A DNA stretch of 5,570 nucleotides, taken from positions 1 through 5,570 of the forward strand of contig USBR01000051.1 of NCBI GenBank assembly GCA_900552905.1, in the 5' to 3' direction. A program made the position numbers and the translations under genes. Below the pieces are notes generated by a model. That model worked only from the letters and a program-made list of their open reading frames with translations, did not search any database and had not been told where the DNA came from. Below are positions 1-5,570 of this stretch, in pieces. This stretch comes from an uncultured Succinatimonas sp. GTDB lineage: Bacteria; Pseudomonadota; Gammaproteobacteria; Enterobacterales; Succinivibrionaceae. Numbering within the stretch: the stretch's first letter is position 1; the number at the start of each line of letters is the position of its first letter.

Positions 1-30
1 GGAGATCTCACGATCTCCTTTTTTGTTTTA
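1..30 (+). terminator. Rho-independent terminator of an upstream plus-strand gene outside the window
   Basis: GGAGATC (1-7) pairs perfectly with GATCTCC (12-18) around a 4-base loop, and six T follow at once (19-24), then G and four more T. This is a classic intrinsic terminator for transcription arriving from the left. The stem may start before position 1, because the window cuts here. It implies a plus-strand gene just left of the window that converges on nifS. Confidence 0.8.
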
Positions 31-161
31 AGTCCTCAAAGCTTATACTTTACTAATCTTCCTGTGAAAGCTTTTCCTTTAAAATATTTTAAAATACAGT
101 TCTTAATGTAAGCATCTCTCTTACACATAAATCCATCTTAAGATCTTTTAAATACAGCCAT
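31..161. other. AT-rich intergenic spacer between two convergent terminators
   Basis: About 130 bases with no credible reading frame or RNA gene on either strand. It contains a perfect 16-base AT-only palindrome at 78-93 (TTTAAAATATTTTAAA), which is likely by chance at this composition. It separates the plus-strand terminator on the left from the nifS terminator on the right. Confidence 0.6.
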
Positions 162-192
162 AAAAAAGGGATACTCTTTTGCAGTATCCCTT
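162..192 (-). terminator. Rho-independent terminator downstream of nifS
   Basis: Read on the minus strand, AAGGGATACT (192-183) pairs over 10 bases with AGTATCCCTT (175-166) around a 7-base loop. The U-tract comes from the A-run at 162-167. It begins about 30 bases after the nifS stop codon and is the only clear minus-strand terminator between the start of the copper ATPase gene and this point. It therefore probably ends a nifU-nifS transcript, or a longer copA-nifU-nifS one. Confidence 0.85.
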
Positions 193-220
193 GCGATTAA
201 TTCTTTGTTATACAGAGATA

Positions 221-1471
221 TTAAGCACGAACCTCGGTGCTATCAGCATCAAAGTCATGATCTAAGCCCTTAATCTGCGGCTTGTTCTCTTTCCAGTAAG
301 GAGAGAGTGCACGCAGAGTAGAGATAATCTGCGGTAATACCTCTAAAGTCTTATTCACATCTTCCTCAGTGGTAAAACGTGATAAGGAGAAGCGGATGGT
401 ACCGTGAGCGGCAGAGAAAGGAACGCCCATAGCACGCATTACGTGAGACGGCTCTAAGGAATCAGAGGAGCAAGCAGAACCTGAAGAGGCGGCAATACCA
501 AACTCATTTAACATAAGTAAAATAGCCTCACCCTCAACGAATTTGAAGGCGACGTTTAAGGTATTGTCAGTTCTTGCAGTCTCATCACCGGTGACAAAGC
601 ACTCAGGAATAGAGCTTAAAATACCCTGCTCTAATTTATCTCTTAAGCCCTTAACGCGACTAGCTACAACCTCTAAGTTCTTCTTAGCTAACTCACAAGC
701 TACACCTAAACCTACAATATAAGGTACGTTCTCAGTACCAGCACGACGACCACGCTCCTGATGACCGCCCTTCATGAACGGAGTGAAGCGAGTGCCACGA
801 CGGACATATAAGACACCGATGCCCTTAGGAGCATGGATCTTATGACCTGAGAAGGACAACATATTGATGTGAGTATTCTTAAGGTTGACATCAACCTTGC
901 CTACAGCCTGCACAGCGTCGGTGTGGAACATAACACCGTGATTGTAAGCAATCTCAGCTAACTTAGGGACAGGATAGATATTACCAGTCTCATTATTAGC
1001 CCACATAATGGTAGCTAAAGCAGTCTTAGGTGATAACAGGCTCTCAAACTCATTTAAATCGAGATCGCCCTTATCAGAAACCTTCAGATACTTGATGGTA
1101 GCGCCGTGAGTAGATAAGAAATCACAGGTCTGCATAATAGCCGGATGCTCCACAGGAGTAGTGATAATCTCATCCTTACCACGCTGTGACCATAAGGCTG
1201 ACCATAAAGCGGTATTGTCAGACTCAGTGGCGCAAGAGGTAAAGAGGATCTCATCTGTATGCTCAGCACCTAAGAAATCAGCTACCTGCTCACGGGCCTT
1301 GATAATGGCCTTTTCTACCGGCACGCCATAACCATGCTGAGAAGAGGCATTACCGAAATAAACGTTTAAATAAGGCTGCATAGCCTCAACTACGAGCGGA
1401 TCGATCTGAGTGGTGGCATTATTGTCTAAATAAATACCACCTAAACCGACGCCTAAGTTCATGTTATCCAT
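221..1471 (-). CDS. nifS: Cysteine desulfurase, NifS type
   Basis: A PLP enzyme of 416 residues that converts L-cysteine to alanine and passes the persulfide sulfur to the scaffold NifU in the cytoplasm. Visible landmarks: the N-terminal YLDNNATT motif (14-21), which is typical of NifS; the VEHP motif with the PLP-stacking His109; HTDAVQ with Asp185; SGHK with the PLP Schiff-base Lys211; the GGHQERGRRAGTEN block (235-248); and the active-site loop SSGSACSSDSLEPSH with catalytic Cys334. The loop and the LSPYW near the C-terminus (389-393) agree with Azotobacter-type NifS rather than with IscS, and the length is only slightly above the usual 400 residues. The start at Met1 is supported by AGGA eight bases upstream (1480-1483); Met4 would be too far from it. 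It lies 10 bases after nifU, its expected partner. With no nitrogenase gene in view, general Fe-S assembly is the likelier role. All key residues are present. Confidence 0.96.
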   Translation of the reverse strand: MDNMNLGVGLGGIYLDNNATTQIDPLVVEAMQPYLNVYFGNASSQHGYGVPVEKAIIKAREQVADFLGAEHTDEILFTSCATESDNTALWSALWSQRGKDEIITTPVEHPAIMQTCDFLSTHGATIKYLKVSDKGDLDLNEFESLLSPKTALATIMWANNETGNIYPVPKLAEIAYNHGVMFHTDAVQAVGKVDVNLKNTHINMLSFSGHKIHAPKGIGVLYVRRGTRFTPFMKGGHQERGRRAGTENVPYIVGLGVACELAKKNLEVVASRVKGLRDKLEQGILSSIPECFVTGDETARTDNTLNVAFKFVEGEAILLMLNEFGIAASSGSACSSDSLEPSHVMRAMGVPFSAAHGTIRFSLSRFTTEEDVNKTLEVLPQIISTLRALSPYWKENKPQIKGLDHDFDADSTEVRA

Positions 1472-1479
1472 TATTTTTG

Positions 1480-1484
1480 TCCTA
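1480..1484 (-). promoter_or_regulatory. nifS ribosome binding site overlapping the nifU stop codon
   Basis: On the minus strand the nifU stop codon TAG (1484-1482) runs straight into AGGA (1483-1480), which sits eight bases before the nifS ATG. Ribosomes ending on nifU therefore cover the nifS start site, so translational coupling and roughly matched amounts of scaffold and desulfurase are expected. Confidence 0.75.
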
Positions 1485-2393
1485 TCTAGTTACAACCTTG
1501 ATGGCACGACCGGTACCGTCGGTTAACTTCTTAGCAATATAATCTAAGGTCATATCACGCATCATGCCCTTAGCGGCAGCACCTGAGAGCTTAACGACAA
1601 CATCAGTACCGCTGATGGTATCTAACTCAACCTTAGAACCATCTTCCTCTAAGCCCTTAGAAATTTCCTCTAAGATCTCATTGACCTCATTGTAAATAGG
1701 AGAGGTACGGGTCTTCTCATCGATAGCAGCCTTAACGGCAGTGGCGGCAGCAGAAGCAGTAGCAATGGTGATAGACGGAATCGGAGTCGGTACATAACCC
1801 GGACGCGGTACACCACACTTCTCTAAATCAACCCAAACCTCATCGATGATCTCTTCAATACGCATACGGCAGCTACCGCAACCACCACCGGCCTTAGTAT
1901 AGTTAGTGACTTCTTCAACGGTAGTTAAATGGTTTTCCCAAACAGCCTTTTTAATCTTATTGATACCAACACCGAAGCAGTGGCAGACTAACTCACCATC
2001 GTCATGAGAGTTCTCATAGGACTGACCATGATAGTTAGCGATAGCGGCATCTAAAGCCTCTCGGCCCATAACAGAACAATGCATCTTCTCAGGAGGTAAA
2101 CCACCTAAATAATCAACAATGTCTTGATTGGTGATCTTCTCAGCCTCTTTTAAAGTCTTGCCCTTTAACATCTCAGTTAAAGCTGAGGAAGAAGCAATTG
2201 CAGAGCCACAACCATAGGTCTGGAAAGCGGCATCAGTAATGGTATCGGTGGCAGGATCGATCTTAAGCATTAAGCGTAAGGCGTCACCACAGATGATGGA
2301 GCCTACATCGCCTACACCATTGGCGTCCTCGATTACACGGGCGTTACGCGGATGTAAAAAATGATCTTTAACTTTATCGGTATAATCCCACAT
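1482..2393 (-). CDS. nifU: NifU Fe-S cluster scaffold protein; C-terminal Nfu domain lacks its CxxC
   Basis: A cytoplasmic scaffold of 303 residues on which Fe-S clusters are assembled with sulfur from NifS. It has three domains. The IscU-like N-terminal domain (about 1-125) has Cys35 in IICGDA with Asp37, Cys62 in YGCGSA and Cys106 in MHCSVMG. The central [2Fe-2S] ferredoxin-like domain has Cys137 and Cys139 (VCHCF) and Cys172 and Cys175 (GGCGSC). A Pro- and Ala-rich linker (about 195-230) leads to an Nfu-like domain (about 231-303). The first seven cysteines fall at the same residue numbers as in Azotobacter vinelandii NifU. In the Nfu domain, however, the expected GACxxC motif reads GAAAKG, so both cluster cysteines (A. 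vinelandii 272 and 275) are replaced by Ala273 and Gly276. The surrounding fold is kept and the reading frame is intact. An AAGGA motif about eight bases upstream supports the start. It is most likely a functional NifU that uses only its N-terminal assembly site. Confidence 0.95.
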   Translation of the reverse strand: MWDYTDKVKDHFLHPRNARVIEDANGVGDVGSIICGDALRLMLKIDPATDTITDAAFQTYGCGSAIASSSALTEMLKGKTLKEAEKITNQDIVDYLGGLPPEKMHCSVMGREALDAAIANYHGQSYENSHDDGELVCHCFGVGINKIKKAVWENHLTTVEEVTNYTKAGGGCGSCRMRIEEIIDEVWVDLEKCGVPRPGYVPTPIPSITIATASAAATAVKAAIDEKTRTSPIYNEVNEILEEISKGLEEDGSKVELDTISGTDVVVKLSGAAAKGMMRDMTLDYIAKKLTDGTGRAIKVVTR

Positions 2394-2468
2394 TTTAGTG
2401 TTCCTTTTGGTGATGTTTTTTTAATCTTACAAGGTATCAGACTTAAAATCTGATCCTAAAAAATCTGA
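2394..2468 (-). promoter_or_regulatory. copA-nifU gap with dyad and direct repeats; possible operator or weak promoter
   Basis: A 75-base gap. ATCAGA (2436-2441) and TCTGAT (2449-2454) form a perfect inverted repeat with a 7-base spacer, extended by GG/CC across a one-base bulge. AAAATCTGA occurs at 2445-2453 and again at 2460-2468, 15 bases apart, the second copy touching the copA stop codon. No T-run follows on either strand, so the hairpin is not a terminator and readthrough from copA is possible. On the minus strand TAAGAT (2429-2424) could be a -10 box, but no good -35 box lies 16-18 bases upstream. A regulator binding site, an RNA hairpin or an mRNA-processing site are all possible; I cannot assign a regulator. 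Confidence 0.35.
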
Positions 2469-2678
2469 CTATTTAATCTCTTTAACTTCAAAGCCTAAAG
2501 CTTCAATAGAGCTTTTAACAATGCTATCGCTTATGATCTCAGGAATATTAGCAACAGCTTCAGCCTTCTCTAAGGAGACCTTAACCGCGCTTACACCAGG
2601 TAAAGATTGTAAGGTCTTAGTAACCGCAGCGACACAATGCTCACAATGCATGCCTGAAATCTTAATTGTCTTAATCAT
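2469..2678 (-). other. C-terminal copper-chaperone-like domain of CopA with a possible internal start
   Basis: This in-frame 69-codon segment starts at Met748 of the ATPase and is a complete CopZ-like fold: GMHCEHC with two metal-binding cysteines, SLPGVSAVKVSLEK in the middle and EALGFEV at the end. A short charged linker separates it from the last membrane helix. Minus-strand AAGGAAGAG (2696-2688) lies nine bases before this ATG and could act as a ribosome binding site, giving a free soluble chaperone as well as the fused domain. The same purines also simply encode Lys-Glu-Glu, so the match may be accidental. The domain itself is certain; internal initiation is a guess. Confidence 0.3.
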
Positions 2679-4919
2679 AAGCTTGTTCTCTTCCTTTGTA
2701 TCTTTATGCAAACTAATCTTCTGTCGTGTAAGTCTTAAGGCATTTGCCACCACACAGAGGCTACTTAAACTCATAAGCAAGGCCGCCATCATCGGGGTGA
2801 ACTTTAAGCCATAGGTACTATAAAAAGCACCAGCTGCCACAGGAATAAACACCACATTATATATAAAAGCCCAGAATAAATTCTCTTTAATAATGCGGAT
2901 TGTCTTTTTTGAGATCTCATAGGCATTTACGATGTCATAAAGATTCTCTCGCAAGAGCACGACGTCACAGGCCGATAAAGCAATATCTGATGTTCCGGCT
3001 AAACCAATACCGGTATGCGCCTGCGTTAAGGAGACACTATCATTGATACCATCACCGATCATGACAGTCTGCTCATGCTGTTGATTGAGACTCTTTATGA
3101 TCGTAGCTTTATCCTGAGGCAATAAGCCTGCTTTAAATGCGCCAATATTTACACTTTGAGCGACACTATGTGCTACTTTGTCATTGTCTCCCGTTAACAT
3201 GAGAGTTTTTAAGCCTCTTTCATGTAAGGCCTTAATAGTAGCAAAGGCTCCGGCTTTAATCTCATCTCCAATGACAAATAAGGCTAAAACTTCGCGATTT
3301 TTGTATAAAAAGAGCACATTAAAGCCTTTTTTAGCATAATCATCATAAAGTTTGAGATTATTATCAGACACTTCAATGCCTAAGCTTTTAGCTAATTTAA
3401 GATTACCTAAGGCATAATCATCATTGATAATTTTACCGACTACTCCTAAACCTTCTTTAAAAGCATAATCAGCAACTGGGAATAACTCTTTTGCATTAGC
3501 CTTCTTCACAAAAGCTTTAGCTAAAGGATGGGAACTCTTTTGCTCTAATGAGGCTGCAAATAATAAAGCGAGATTTTCCGGGTAGGCATTATTAGTAATG
3601 ATGGACACTACTTGCATATGGCCATAGGTTAAAGTTCCGGTCTTATCAAAGACAAAAATACTAGCCTTACGTAAATTATCTAAAACCTCAGGGCTTTTAA
3701 ATAAAATCCCCGCTTTAGCAGCAAGACCTGTGGCGGCCATAATGGCTACAGGAGTGGCCAAACCTAAAGCACATGGGCACGATACCACTAAGACACTGAT
3801 GGCAAAATTTATGGCTAAAGCAAAGCTCTCACCTACAATAAAGTACCAAACAATAAAGGTTAAAATCGCCACGCTGATAACTGCCGGCACAAAGTATGAG
3901 GCAATAGTATCAGCAATACGGGCAATCGGAGCTTTTTGATTGGAAGCCTCATCGACTAAAGAGATAATCTTAGCTAAGGTAGTATCAGCTCCTACGGCCT
4001 GAGCTCTTACCTTTAAATAACCATCAAGTAAGACACTTGCTGATAATACTTTAGAGCCAACAAGCTTTTTTACGGGAGCACTTTCTCCTGAGAGTGCACT
4101 TTCATCACAAAAGCCTTGACCTTCAATCACCACGCCATCAATACCTAATTGCTCACCGGCTGTGAGGATAACAATATCATCAAGCTTCACATCCTCTAAA
4201 GGCATGGTGCAATTAACTCCATCCTTAACTACCGTGACAAGTTTTGGCGCTAGATCATAGAGTCGTGAAATGGCATCAGTGGTTTTTACCTTACCGCGTT
4301 CTTCAAAAAATTTACCTACCGCCACAAAGGTTAAAATACCGCAGGCAGATTCAAAATATAAAGGCACATCCTTCATCAAGACGTCATGACTCATCTCAGG
4401 ACTAATCTTAGCTAAAGATATAAGCGAAAAGACCACAGCTGATAGCGAACCTAAGGATACTAAGGTATCCATATTGAAATTAAAGTGGACTATAGCTCTT
4501 TTAGCACTGATAAAATACTTACGCTGTAAAAACATTACTCCTAAAGTAATGATAAGCTGTACATAAGCTGAGGTCTGTGCATTGAGGTGAAAGAGATTAC
4601 CCATGGAGATGCTCATTAAGATTAAGGTGAGCACCACGCTTAGAATAAGCTGTAGCTTTTGTCTTTTTTCTTCTCTATCATCGGCTGATTTTAACTTAGA
4701 AGCACTACCTGAGATTGAGGCTTCATAACCTGCCTGAGCTACCGCAGTCTCAATGACACCATCTTTTAAAATATTTTCATCTGCAACTAAGGTCATGCGG
4801 TTTTTCATCAGCATGACATTGACGTCACTGACCCCTTCTAAACTTCTAACCGCACGTTCAACATTAGCTACGCATGCGGCACACGACATGCCCTTGATAT
4901 CATAGGTTCTTCTCTGCAT
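2469..4919 (-). CDS. copA: Cu(I)-exporting P1B-1-type ATPase with metal-binding domains at both ends
   Basis: An 816-residue inner-membrane pump that exports Cu(I) from the cytoplasm using ATP. In order: a heavy-metal-associated domain with GMSCAAC (10-16); eight predicted membrane segments (about 90-111, 117-133, 151-170, 186-206, 341-362, 367-394, 680-702, 708-729); the actuator loop with SGES (277-280) in place of TGES; CPC in the sixth helix (381-383); DKTGT with phosphorylated Asp425; the SSHP motif with His464; TGDN (576-579); and GDGIND (622-627). Tyr687-Asn688 in helix 7 and MSLSS (716-720) in helix 8, together with CPC, mark the Cu(I)/Ag(I) subgroup. A second heavy-metal domain with GMHCEHC follows at about 748-816. 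Typical bacterial CopA has only N-terminal domains; a C-terminal one is known in Archaeoglobus CopA. GAGGA six bases before the ATG fixes the start. No copper regulator gene or separate chaperone gene lies alongside. Confidence 0.95.
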   Translation of the reverse strand: MQRRTYDIKGMSCAACVANVERAVRSLEGVSDVNVMLMKNRMTLVADENILKDGVIETAVAQAGYEASISGSASKLKSADDREEKRQKLQLILSVVLTLILMSISMGNLFHLNAQTSAYVQLIITLGVMFLQRKYFISAKRAIVHFNFNMDTLVSLGSLSAVVFSLISLAKISPEMSHDVLMKDVPLYFESACGILTFVAVGKFFEERGKVKTTDAISRLYDLAPKLVTVVKDGVNCTMPLEDVKLDDIVILTAGEQLGIDGVVIEGQGFCDESALSGESAPVKKLVGSKVLSASVLLDGYLKVRAQAVGADTTLAKIISLVDEASNQKAPIARIADTIASYFVPAVISVAILTFIVWYFIVGESFALAINFAISVLVVSCPCALGLATPVAIMAATGLAAKAGILFKSPEVLDNLRKASIFVFDKTGTLTYGHMQVVSIITNNAYPENLALLFAASLEQKSSHPLAKAFVKKANAKELFPVADYAFKEGLGVVGKIINDDYALGNLKLAKSLGIEVSDNNLKLYDDYAKKGFNVLFLYKNREVLALFVIGDEIKAGAFATIKALHERGLKTLMLTGDNDKVAHSVAQSVNIGAFKAGLLPQDKATIIKSLNQQHEQTVMIGDGINDSVSLTQAHTGIGLAGTSDIALSACDVVLLRENLYDIVNAYEISKKTIRIIKENLFWAFIYNVVFIPVAAGAFYSTYGLKFTPMMAALLMSLSSLCVVANALRLTRQKISLHKDTKEENKLMIKTIKISGMHCEHCVAAVTKTLQSLPGVSAVKVSLEKAEAVANIPEIISDSIVKSSIEALGFEVKEIK

Positions 4920-5134
4920 AGCTAATCCTCACAACCGTTTTAATTTCTGTGTAAAGATCTTACCTGCAAACTTCCCCCTTGTATATCAATTATGTGCCTC
5001 TTGCAACTAATTTTCGTACAAAATAATAGACAACATATCTAATATTTTAGATTAAATTCAAATTTAACGTCTTTACGAATTTTCATTTGCAATTATGCAC
5101 GCTAAAACCTCCACCCTCCTTTTAAGCTAATTCT
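4920..5134 (-). promoter_or_regulatory. Leader and promoter region upstream of copA
   Basis: A non-coding stretch of about 215 bases between the autotransporter terminator and copA. The best promoter candidate on the minus strand is TATACA (4985-4980) with a 17-base spacer and TAAGAT (4962-4957), each matching four of six consensus bases. It would start the transcript near 4950, and GAGGA at 4930-4926 is the copA ribosome binding site. The spacer holds AAGGGGGAAG, but I see no clear dyad of the CueR or CsoR kind. ATCTAA (5037-5042) and TTAGAT (5047-5052) form a small AT-rich inverted repeat farther upstream. Confidence 0.4.
5039..5123 (-). other. Strong ribosome-binding-like sequence followed by two tiny reading frames
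   Basis: On the minus strand AAAAGGAGGG (5123-5114) is followed by GGAGG (5112-5108), which lies seven bases before a GTG (5100). That frame encodes only VHNCK and stops at 5083. Its TGA overlaps an ATG (5086-5084) that opens a 15-codon frame, MKIRKDVKFEFNLKY, ending at 5039. Such signals suit a leader peptide or the remains of a lost gene, but frames this short occur by chance and no known leader peptide is recognised. Confidence 0.2.
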
Positions 5135-5172
5135 AAAAAAGACAAAGCCCCGCAGGAAATCCTGCAGGGCTT
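5135..5172 (-). terminator. Rho-independent terminator of the autotransporter gene
   Basis: Read on the minus strand, AAGCCCTGCAGG (5172-5161) pairs over 12 positions, one of them G-U, with CCTGCGGGGCTT (5156-5145) around a 4-base loop. A U-run from the A-run at 5135-5140 follows after four bases. This GC-rich stem, 22 bases after the stop codon, should end transcription of the autotransporter gene and makes readthrough into copA unlikely. Confidence 0.88.
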
Positions 5173-5194
5173 AAATTTAAAGTTTAACTAAACT

Positions 5195-5570
5195 TTAGAA
5201 GACGTAGCGAGTACCGATATTCCAGCGATAGTTCTCAACTAAATCGCTACCTGAGGTTCTCTCAATCTCAAAGTAGGTGTAGCAGTTATCGGTCCAATTG
5301 ATATTAGCACCGATACCGTACTCAGCCCAGGTACCACCTAAGTCAATAGTGCGAGAGGTGACAGCAACGCCCTTAGAGGCTGTGAACTTAGTCTCACTGT
5401 CATAATCGTGAACAACTGAAGCCTTAGCGTAGATGAGGCCCTTATTCTCAGGTAAGTAGAAGCCGGCACGCATACCACCACGGAGAATTAAAGCATCGGT
5501 ATCTTCCTGATGAATCTTAACACCGTTACTTGCAGTGAAGTCATCACCTAAAATCTTACCGTAGATGAAC
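5195..5570 (-). CDS. Outer-membrane autotransporter, C-terminal beta-barrel end (partial; start outside window)
   Basis: The last 124 codons of a larger gene are visible, and the frame stays open to the window edge, so Met at 5473 is an internal residue and not the start. The part seen matches the end of an autotransporter translocator barrel: alternating beta-strand residues in FIYGKILGD and YAKASVVHDY, then GGTWAEYGIGANINWTDN, YTYFEIERTSG, and the ending WNIGTRYVF. The C-terminal Phe is the usual outer-membrane barrel signal recognised by the BAM complex. Such barrels insert in the outer membrane and carry an N-terminal passenger domain to the cell surface; the passenger lies outside the window, so adhesin, protease or other function cannot be judged. 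A strong terminator follows the stop codon directly, so the gene looks transcriptionally separate from copA. An outer-membrane barrel of another family is the main alternative. Confidence 0.88.
   Translation of the reverse strand, partial: FIYGKILGDDFTASNGVKIHQEDTDALILRGGMRAGFYLPENKGLIYAKASVVHDYDSETKFTASKGVAVTSRTIDLGGTWAEYGIGANINWTDNCYTYFEIERTSGSDLVENYRWNIGTRYVF

Noticed and set aside
78..93. Perfect 16-base palindrome TTTAAAATATTTTAAA
   Set aside because: It is made only of A and T in an AT-rich spacer between two terminators, so chance is the simplest explanation.
1084..1269. Minus-strand frame of 61 codons inside nifS
   Set aside because: It overlaps well-conserved NifS sequence in another frame and shows no domain.
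2434..2456. Hairpin between copA and nifU as a terminator
   Set aside because: The stem is short and AT-rich, and no T-run follows on either strand.
2521..2814. Plus-strand reading frame of 97 codons
   Set aside because: It lies opposite the C-terminal part of copA, whose motifs are unmistakable, and it resembles no known protein.
3730..3939. Plus-strand reading frame of 69 codons rich in Ala, Lys and Met
   Set aside because: It is the reverse reading of the CPC helix region of copA and has no independent support.
4664..4669. A6 run in copA just after the first metal-binding domain, as a possible E. coli-like frameshift site
   Set aside because: The heptamer AAAAAAG is present but is not phased as X-XXY-YYZ for -1 slippage, and I see no clear downstream stimulatory structure. 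Early stops in other frames are expected anyway.
4957..4989. CueR- or MerR-type copper operator upstream of copA
   Set aside because: TTGATA and TAAGAT are 21 bases apart rather than 19, and the spacer lacks the inverted repeat such regulators bind.

Overview
The window comes from a Gram-negative bacterium: its right edge holds the C-terminal end of an outer-membrane autotransporter beta-barrel that ends in Phe. The genome is moderately AT-rich, and the iron-sulfur genes are of the NIF type (NifU/NifS) with no nitrogenase gene in view. A host-associated anaerobic or microaerophilic proteobacterium, for example of the Succinivibrionaceae type, would fit, but this placement is inference and the window has no taxonomic marker gene.

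Layout, left to right. Positions 1-30 hold a plus-strand hairpin terminator for a gene that lies outside the window, followed by about 130 bases of AT-rich spacer. Everything else is on the minus strand and is read right to left. The cut autotransporter gene (5195-5570) ends at a strong terminator (5135-5172). A 275-base non-coding region (4920-5194) follows and holds a candidate promoter for a copper-exporting P1B-type ATPase (2469-4919). After a 75-base gap that contains a dyad and direct repeats but no terminator come nifU (1482-2393) and nifS (221-1471). These two are 10 bases apart, with the nifU stop codon touching the nifS ribosome binding site. A minus-strand terminator at 162-192 closes the group.

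How the genes work together. NifS takes sulfur from cysteine and passes it to NifU, which builds Fe-S clusters. With no nif structural genes nearby, the pair is probably a general Fe-S assembly system. The copper ATPase upstream, probably co-transcribed at least in part, exports Cu(I), an ion known to destroy exposed Fe-S clusters. The arrangement therefore reads as 'remove copper, rebuild clusters', though this functional link is inferred from gene order only.

Most notable points: the C-terminal Nfu domain of NifU has lost both cysteines of its CxxC motif while the seven other cluster cysteines remain. The copper ATPase carries metal-binding domains at both ends, and the C-terminal one begins at an in-frame Met with a purine-rich stretch ahead of it, so it might also be made as a free chaperone. 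The copA leader contains a very strong ribosome-binding-like sequence followed only by tiny reading frames. I see no CRISPR array, tRNA, rRNA, insertion sequence or other mobile element.
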